A stretch of 64,000 bases of DNA, from assembly GCF_003612555.1 (NCBI RefSeq), contig NZ_RAZF01000001.1, positions 124,001-188,000 on the forward strand, given 5' to 3'. The position numbers and the translations under genes are program-made. The DNA is from Acutalibacter sp. 1XD8-33. Lineage in GTDB: Bacteria > Bacillota > Clostridia > Oscillospirales > Acutalibacteraceae. Every line of letters starts with the position of its first letter. Position 1 is the first letter of the stretch. Below, in pieces: positions 60,414 through 64,000 of this stretch. Under the pieces are notes generated by a model. That model saw nothing but the letters and a program-made list of their open reading frames with translations, did not search any database and was not told the origin of the DNA.

Positions 60414-61481
60414 ATGGTTCGGCGTATTACCACTAACGGCATGATGCGAAGCTATCGGACAAATCTGATGCGCTCGTATAACACGCTGGCGAGAGTCAGC
60501 GAGAAGATGACCACCCAGCGGCAGTTTAACTCCTATGCGGAGAGTCCCGCTATTGCCAGCCAGGCCTTCCAGTTGCGGCGGAACCGCTGGAATGCAGAGA
60601 GCCAGATTGCCAACAACAAGCAGGTGACCCATAAGTTCCAGCAGGCCTGGAACTGCCTGCAGACCACCCACCAGGACCTGGGCCACAAGCTGGGCACCTA
60701 TTCCGCTCTGCGGGCGGACAATGGCGCCACTGCGGGCGGTCGGTTTGCCCTGGGCGAAGTGCTCAAGGGCACGGCGGAATCCATCATGCAGACCATGAAC
60801 GCCAAGTTTGGCGAGAACTACATCTTCTCCGGCGCGGACGGGGAGAACGTCCCCTTCAGCTGGGGCCCCAACGGCGAGGTCCTGTTCCGGGGGAAGGCAG
60901 TGGACGACATCGCCAATGACGCGGATTTTCAGAAAATGCTCAACGATGAGCACACCTTCGTGGACCTGGGCATGGGAATGCAGGAGGACAATGCAGGCCA
61001 GCTGATTGATGCCAGCGCCTTTGACACCGCCCTGCAGGGGATTCAGTACATCGGCTACGGCATGACAAATGAGATTACCCTGTCGGATGGGGTGACCAAG
61101 GTGCAGAATGTGCCCAACAACCTGGCCTCCATCCTGAAGGAGATGGGGGAGATCTACTCCAACTGCGATGCGGACAGCGGTAATTTTGCCAGCGTGGACG
61201 ACCAGCACCGGGCTGAGGCCCTGGAGATCCAGCTACGGGATAAACTCAACGACCTCCACTCCGGGTTTGTGGAGCTAGACACCCGGGGGACTTATTTGAA
61301 AACTAATGAGGACCGGCTCACTGACCTGGACGACTCACTGAACACACAGATCACCACCTTGGAGGATGTGGATCCTGCCGATGCCATTACCGCCCTGATG
61401 TGGGGGCAGTATTCCTACAACGCAGCTCTGCGGATTGGCACCAGCATTCTGTCCCAGTCGTTGATTGACTATATGCGGTAA
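60414..61481 (+). CDS. flgL: Flagellar hook-associated protein FlgL (HAP3)
   Basis: A 355-residue HAP3 with flagellin-like ends: MVRRITTNGMMRSYRTNLMRSYNTLARVSEKMTTQRQFNSYAESPAIASQAFQLRRN and the C-terminal ALMWGQYSYNAALRIGTSILSQSLIDYMR, with a GENYIFSGADGENVPFSW segment in the middle as in the family. It lies 67 bases after flgK. Confidence 0.93.
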   Translation: MVRRITTNGMMRSYRTNLMRSYNTLARVSEKMTTQRQFNSYAESPAIASQAFQLRRNRWNAESQIANNKQVTHKFQQAWNCLQTTHQDLGHKLGTYSALRADNGATAGGRFALGEVLKGTAESIMQTMNAKFGENYIFSGADGENVPFSWGPNGEVLFRGKAVDDIANDADFQKMLNDEHTFVDLGMGMQEDNAGQLIDASAFDTALQGIQYIGYGMTNEITLSDGVTKVQNVPNNLASILKEMGEIYSNCDADSGNFASVDDQHRAEALEIQLRDKLNDLHSGFVELDTRGTYLKTNEDRLTDLDDSLNTQITTLEDVDPADAITALMWGQYSYNAALRIGTSILSQSLIDYMR

Positions 61482-61563
61482 AATTTGGTTTTGGCTGAGA
61501 AAAAGCTCAAAATAATTTAGTAATACAGTGAATGCGCGATCTTTCTGAAAGAGGGGATTATCA

Positions 61564-62181
61564 TTGGGTCCGCTAATTGAAATTACCACAGTACCAATTG
61601 AAATCGAGATGAAAACCACGAATGCCCAGCTGCTCTATTCCAGGGGTACTGCGGAAGTGGAGGTTTCTCGGGACAAGGGCGGGCTGAATATTAAGAGCCG
61701 GCCCATCCAGCTGAAGATTGATTCTTTTGAGGCGCAGAGTTCTGTACGCCCTACCACCATGCAGAGCGTCCAGCAGGCCGCCCAGCAGGGAAAGCAGGCG
61801 GCGTATCAGGCCACGGCCACTTATGCCAGAAGAGGACAGCTGGTGATGGACGCGCAGTTGGGACAGGAACTGGTCACGCAATTTGCAAAGGAAACCCAGG
61901 ATGCTCAGATGGGCAGGACGGTAGACGATTTTGGCATGGGATTTTTGCCGGAAGGCAAGGTGAATCTGAATTGGGAGCCTGGGCAGATGCAGATTCGCTA
62001 TGAAATGGATAAAATGAATTTCGACTGGAAAACGGGAGGCATGGGCTTCCAGTTTGTGCCGGGTGATATTGAGTTTACCATGACGCAGCGGCCGGAGGTT
62101 ATTATCAAATATGTGGGCGGCGCGATGTATGTTCCCCCTTCGGCGGACCCCAACCATCAGCCTGTTGATGTAAAGGCTTAA
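61564..62181 (+). CDS. DUF6470/YviE-like protein of the flagellar operon
   Basis: A 205-residue protein (LIEITTVPIEIEMKTTNAQLLYSRGTAEVEVSRDKGGLNIKSRPIQLKIDSFEAQSSV at the start; WEPGQMQIRYEMDKMNFDW and a late RPEVIIKYVGGAMYVPPSADP). It corresponds in place and pattern to yviE, between flgL and fliW; the molecular role is unknown. The start is TTG with GAGGGGATTA upstream. Confidence 0.78.
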   Translation: MGPLIEITTVPIEIEMKTTNAQLLYSRGTAEVEVSRDKGGLNIKSRPIQLKIDSFEAQSSVRPTTMQSVQQAAQQGKQAAYQATATYARRGQLVMDAQLGQELVTQFAKETQDAQMGRTVDDFGMGFLPEGKVNLNWEPGQMQIRYEMDKMNFDWKTGGMGFQFVPGDIEFTMTQRPEVIIKYVGGAMYVPPSADPNHQPVDVKA

Positions 62182-62203
62182 AAGGATACTAGGAGGAGCG
62201 GTC

Positions 62204-62647
62204 TTGAGGCTTTCAACAAAGTACTTTGGCGAAATTGAATATAGCGAAAGCGATATATTGACTTTTCCTCGGGGATTGTTTGCCTTTGAGGAGGAGAAGG
62301 AATTTCTGTTGCTGCCTTTTTCAGGAAGTGACGGAACCCTGCTCTGCCTGCAAAGCCTGGTGACCCCGCAGCTGGCGTTTGTAGTCATGAATCCTTTTGC
62401 ACTGGATGCCAGTTATGCGCCGGTGCTTCAGCCGGAAGAGCTGGCCGAACTGGGTGTGGAGCATAGTACAGAGCTGTGCTATTATGTGCTGTGCGTGGTG
62501 CAGAATCCGGTTTCCAACAGCACAGTGAATATGAAGTGCCCGGTCGCCATCAATGACGATACCCGCCAATGCATCCAGGTGATTTTGGAGAACGATGACT
62601 ATGGAATGCGGCATTTGCTGGCGGATTTCCAGGAGAAGGAGGGATAA
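62204..62647 (+). CDS. fliW: Flagellar assembly factor FliW
   Basis: A 147-residue FliW (STKYFGEIEYSESDILTFPRGLFAFEEEKEFLLLP; VMNPFALDASYAPVL; CVVQNPVSNSTVNMKCPVAINDDTRQCIQVILENDDYGMRHLL). It binds flagellin and CsrA alternately, so that free flagellin releases CsrA to repress flagellin mRNA. The start is TTG with AGGAGG upstream. csrA follows 5 bases later. Confidence 0.94.
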   Translation: MRLSTKYFGEIEYSESDILTFPRGLFAFEEEKEFLLLPFSGSDGTLLCLQSLVTPQLAFVVMNPFALDASYAPVLQPEELAELGVEHSTELCYYVLCVVQNPVSNSTVNMKCPVAINDDTRQCIQVILENDDYGMRHLLADFQEKEG

Positions 62648-62652
62648 GCGCG

Positions 62653-62904
62653 ATGTTGATCCTTCGCCGCAAAGCAGGGGAATCCTTTCTCATTGGCGAT
62701 GACATTACCGTAAAGATTATTGCGACCAAGGACAAAGAGGTGCAGATTGCGATTGATGCGCCGAAGGAGGTTCTGGTGATGCGGACGGAATTGGTTTCTG
62801 CCATGGACGCCAACCGGGACGCCGCCCAGGAGCAGAGTCTGCCGCAAGATTTGCTGGCCGCGTTTCCCTCTATGCTTTCAGGGGAACATCCGGAAAAGCA
62901 CTAG
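62653..62904 (+). CDS. csrA: Carbon storage regulator CsrA
   Basis: An 83-residue CsrA. It begins MLILRRKAGESFLIGDDITVKII; the RNA-binding strand pair and AIDAPKEVLVMRTEL are normal. It binds GGA motifs near ribosome sites, chiefly of flagellin mRNA, which is not in this window. It is adjacent to its antagonist fliW. The C-terminal 25 residues are a variable extension. Confidence 0.95.
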   Translation: MLILRRKAGESFLIGDDITVKIIATKDKEVQIAIDAPKEVLVMRTELVSAMDANRDAAQEQSLPQDLLAAFPSMLSGEHPEKH

Positions 62905-63007
62905 AGGCTGTGAAAGGCTATCAGGTTTCTTCTTGACTGTGGGCCAGTTTCATAGGAAAAACCGCAGGGCAGAAGAATCGGAGGCTATGAGATTTTGGAT
63001 AAAATAA

Positions 63008-63052
63008 AAGCGCGGAGCAATGCTGGAAAACAGCTGGAGCTCCGCGTTTTTT
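63008..63052. terminator. Bidirectional terminator between csrA and the ComFB-domain gene
   Basis: CGCGGAGC pairs with GCTCCGCG around a 20-base loop, with A residues before and TTTTTTT after. It serves csrA on the plus strand and overlaps the stop of the convergent gene on the minus strand. Confidence 0.85.
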
Positions 63053-63795
63053 TAGTTGTCTTTGCGGGGGGCGCCCAAACGGATGCCGCCATCTTCCCCG
63101 AGAGAATGGCGGGGATGTTCGGCAACCTTCTGACAGGCCCACATGAGCTGGGCGGTGACGGCGGGGCTGTAGCGGCCCTCATAGATCGAGAGCATCGGGA
63201 CGCCTTCATGCTCAGGGACAACGATATATTTTGCCGGCAGGCTGGTGAGAGTGAGGGCGATAACGTCTGTGCGGCAGCGGGAGCAGCGGCACATCTGGAA
63301 GCGTTCCATATATTTATCGACCTTATCCTCCACCAGAGCCTGCATCACGTTGATATATGTGACGTTTTCAATGGATTCCTCTCTTTGCTCCGGCAGGGGG
63401 TCTGGCACAGGGGTCGGAGCAGTCTCTGGCTGAGGAGCGGACTCTGGGGCCGGGACTTGCTCCGGTTGGGGAGAAGGCTCCAGATTGGCGAAAGGCGGGG
63501 CTTGCTGGAATTCCGGTTCGGGCTCCGGCTCCGGTTCAAAAACGCTCTGGGAAATAGGCTCAGGCTCTGGCTCCTGTTGAGGCTCGTCGGCCAGTTCCGC
63601 CAGAAGGTCCTCTTCCAGGGCGCTGCGGATGGTTTCCGCAACCTCTTCTGTGTTGTCGGGAACGGAAGGCGGAGGGGCGGAGGGGCTGGCGTGTCTGGTG
63701 GGGGTAGCTGTGGTTTCGCCGGGCTCAGTGAGCAGGTTCAGCACATGGGCCGTTTTGTTGGACTTGGATGACTTCGCTGATTTGGAATTTGCCAT
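63052..63795 (-). CDS. ComFB-domain protein with long Pro/Glu linker
   Basis: A 247-residue protein. Residues 1-140 are low complexity (Ser/Lys start, then repeated PEPEPE and QPE runs). Residues about 143-240 form a ComFB-like domain: ENVTYINVMQALVEDKVDKYMERFQMCRCSRCRTDVIALTLTSLPAKYIV, with CxCxxC cysteines. ComFB proteins have been linked to competence, motility and cyclic nucleotide binding in cyanobacteria. Its start lies 6 bases after a ParA-type gene. AGAGGTAATG precedes the ATG. Confidence 0.78.
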   Translation of the reverse strand: MANSKSAKSSKSNKTAHVLNLLTEPGETTATPTRHASPSAPPPSVPDNTEEVAETIRSALEEDLLAELADEPQQEPEPEPISQSVFEPEPEPEPEFQQAPPFANLEPSPQPEQVPAPESAPQPETAPTPVPDPLPEQREESIENVTYINVMQALVEDKVDKYMERFQMCRCSRCRTDVIALTLTSLPAKYIVVPEHEGVPMLSIYEGRYSPAVTAQLMWACQKVAEHPRHSLGEDGGIRLGAPRKDN

Positions 63796-63801
63796 AGTTC
63801 A

Positions 63802-64000
63802 TTACCTCTTTTCTATCAATTCATCCAACAGTGCCTGGAAATCTTGGGCGGGGTTGGAGCTGGGAGCATAGGAAAGCACGCTTTCCCCATGGGCGGGGGC
63901 CTCTGCCACTACCACGCTGGTGCGTATTTTGGTATCCAGCACACAAGTGTCCAGCTTTCGGGCAATTTCGCTGGAGAGCTCCAGGACCTCCCGGTTCAGG
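63802..64000 (-). CDS. ParA/Soj-type ATPase, 5' part outside window
   Basis: The last 65 or so residues are visible: LNREVLELSSEIARKLDTCV, LDTKIRTSVVVAEAPAHGES, VLSYAPSSNPAQDFQALLDE and LIEKR. The I-R-x-SV-x-EAPxHG-SVLxYxPxS pattern is the conserved C-terminal part of ParA/Soj ATPases, which position DNA or protein arrays. The nucleotide-binding half is off the window. Linkage to chemotaxis genes could mean array positioning, but chromosome or plasmid segregation is equally possible. Confidence 0.8.
   Translation of the reverse strand, partial: LNREVLELSSEIARKLDTCVLDTKIRTSVVVAEAPAHGESVLSYAPSSNPAQDFQALLDELIEKR

Overview
The window looks like a chromosomal segment of a GC-rich, flagellated, low-temperature-stress-equipped Gram-positive anaerobe of the class Clostridia, most likely a gut Oscillospiraceae/Ruminococcaceae-type bacterium. 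The reasons are the B. subtilis-like gene order flgM-flgN-flgK-flgL-yviE-fliW-csrA, the CIRCE-controlled groESL, the L10 leader before rplJL, an RqcH homologue, an S-layer (SLH) protein, strong AGGAGG ribosome sites, frequent TTG starts and sigma-A promoters with 17-base spacers. This taxonomic call is inference; there is no rRNA gene here. No prophage, CRISPR array, tRNA gene or intact transposase gene was seen.

Layout. 1-3.1 kb: translation/transcription block rpmG(partial)-secE-nusG-lipoprotein-rplK-rplA. 3.2-10.4 kb: polyphosphate:AMP phosphotransferase, an M23 peptidase and a very large RND exporter. 10.8-15.5 kb: minus-strand housekeeping and sugar genes (HAD phosphatase, MazG-like, TIM-barrel isomerase, DUF5694, mutarotase, alkyltransferase-like). 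15.6-18.1 kb: dtd, an acyltransferase and a zinc-ribbon membrane protein. 18.2-20.2 kb: XRE-cupin regulator with PEBP and metallo-beta-lactamase-fold genes. 20.4-24.7 kb: potABCD polyamine importer behind a long leader. 25.3-27.2 kb: a small membrane protein and rplJL. 27.2-28.9 kb: hisH and hisF. 28.9-34.6 kb: a degenerate VanY-like protein, rqcH, GNAT, small membrane proteins, aldo/keto reductase and rpsT. 34.9-37.5 kb: groES and groEL. 37.5-44.2 kb: carbohydrate and nucleoside genes plus mgtE. 44.6-50 kb: a 1775-residue SLH protein. 50.1-62.9 kb: flagellar and chemotaxis genes. 62.9-64 kb: a ComFB-domain protein and the end of a ParA-type ATPase.

The motility block works as a unit. A PilZ protein, a stand-alone FlhB C-terminal domain and a FliK-like protein run left; cheA-cheW-cheR-cheB and the late hook-filament junction genes run right, ending in the FliW-CsrA translational switch. 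PilZ and ComFB domains at either side suggest cyclic-dinucleotide input.

The most unusual content is intergenic. At least four families of short non-coding repeats are scattered between genes: (A) a multi-hairpin element with eight copies or fragments, whose core unit is a 17-base palindrome with variable 5-base arms around a fixed CCNRTGG core, standing 8 bases (once 10) before a conserved 17-mer related to CCGACCGAACCGGCAGG; (B) a roughly 170-bp MITE with CTAGGGCGTGTT ends (two full copies, one 36-bp ends-only copy, one partial end); (C) an 88-bp hairpin element; (D) a 57-125-bp element with TATAGT...ACTATA ends (four copies, one ends-only palindrome). They lie inside the rpl, groESL and his gene pairs, supply the stop codon of one gene and appear to have cut another. 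Family A is my best candidate for something undescribed.
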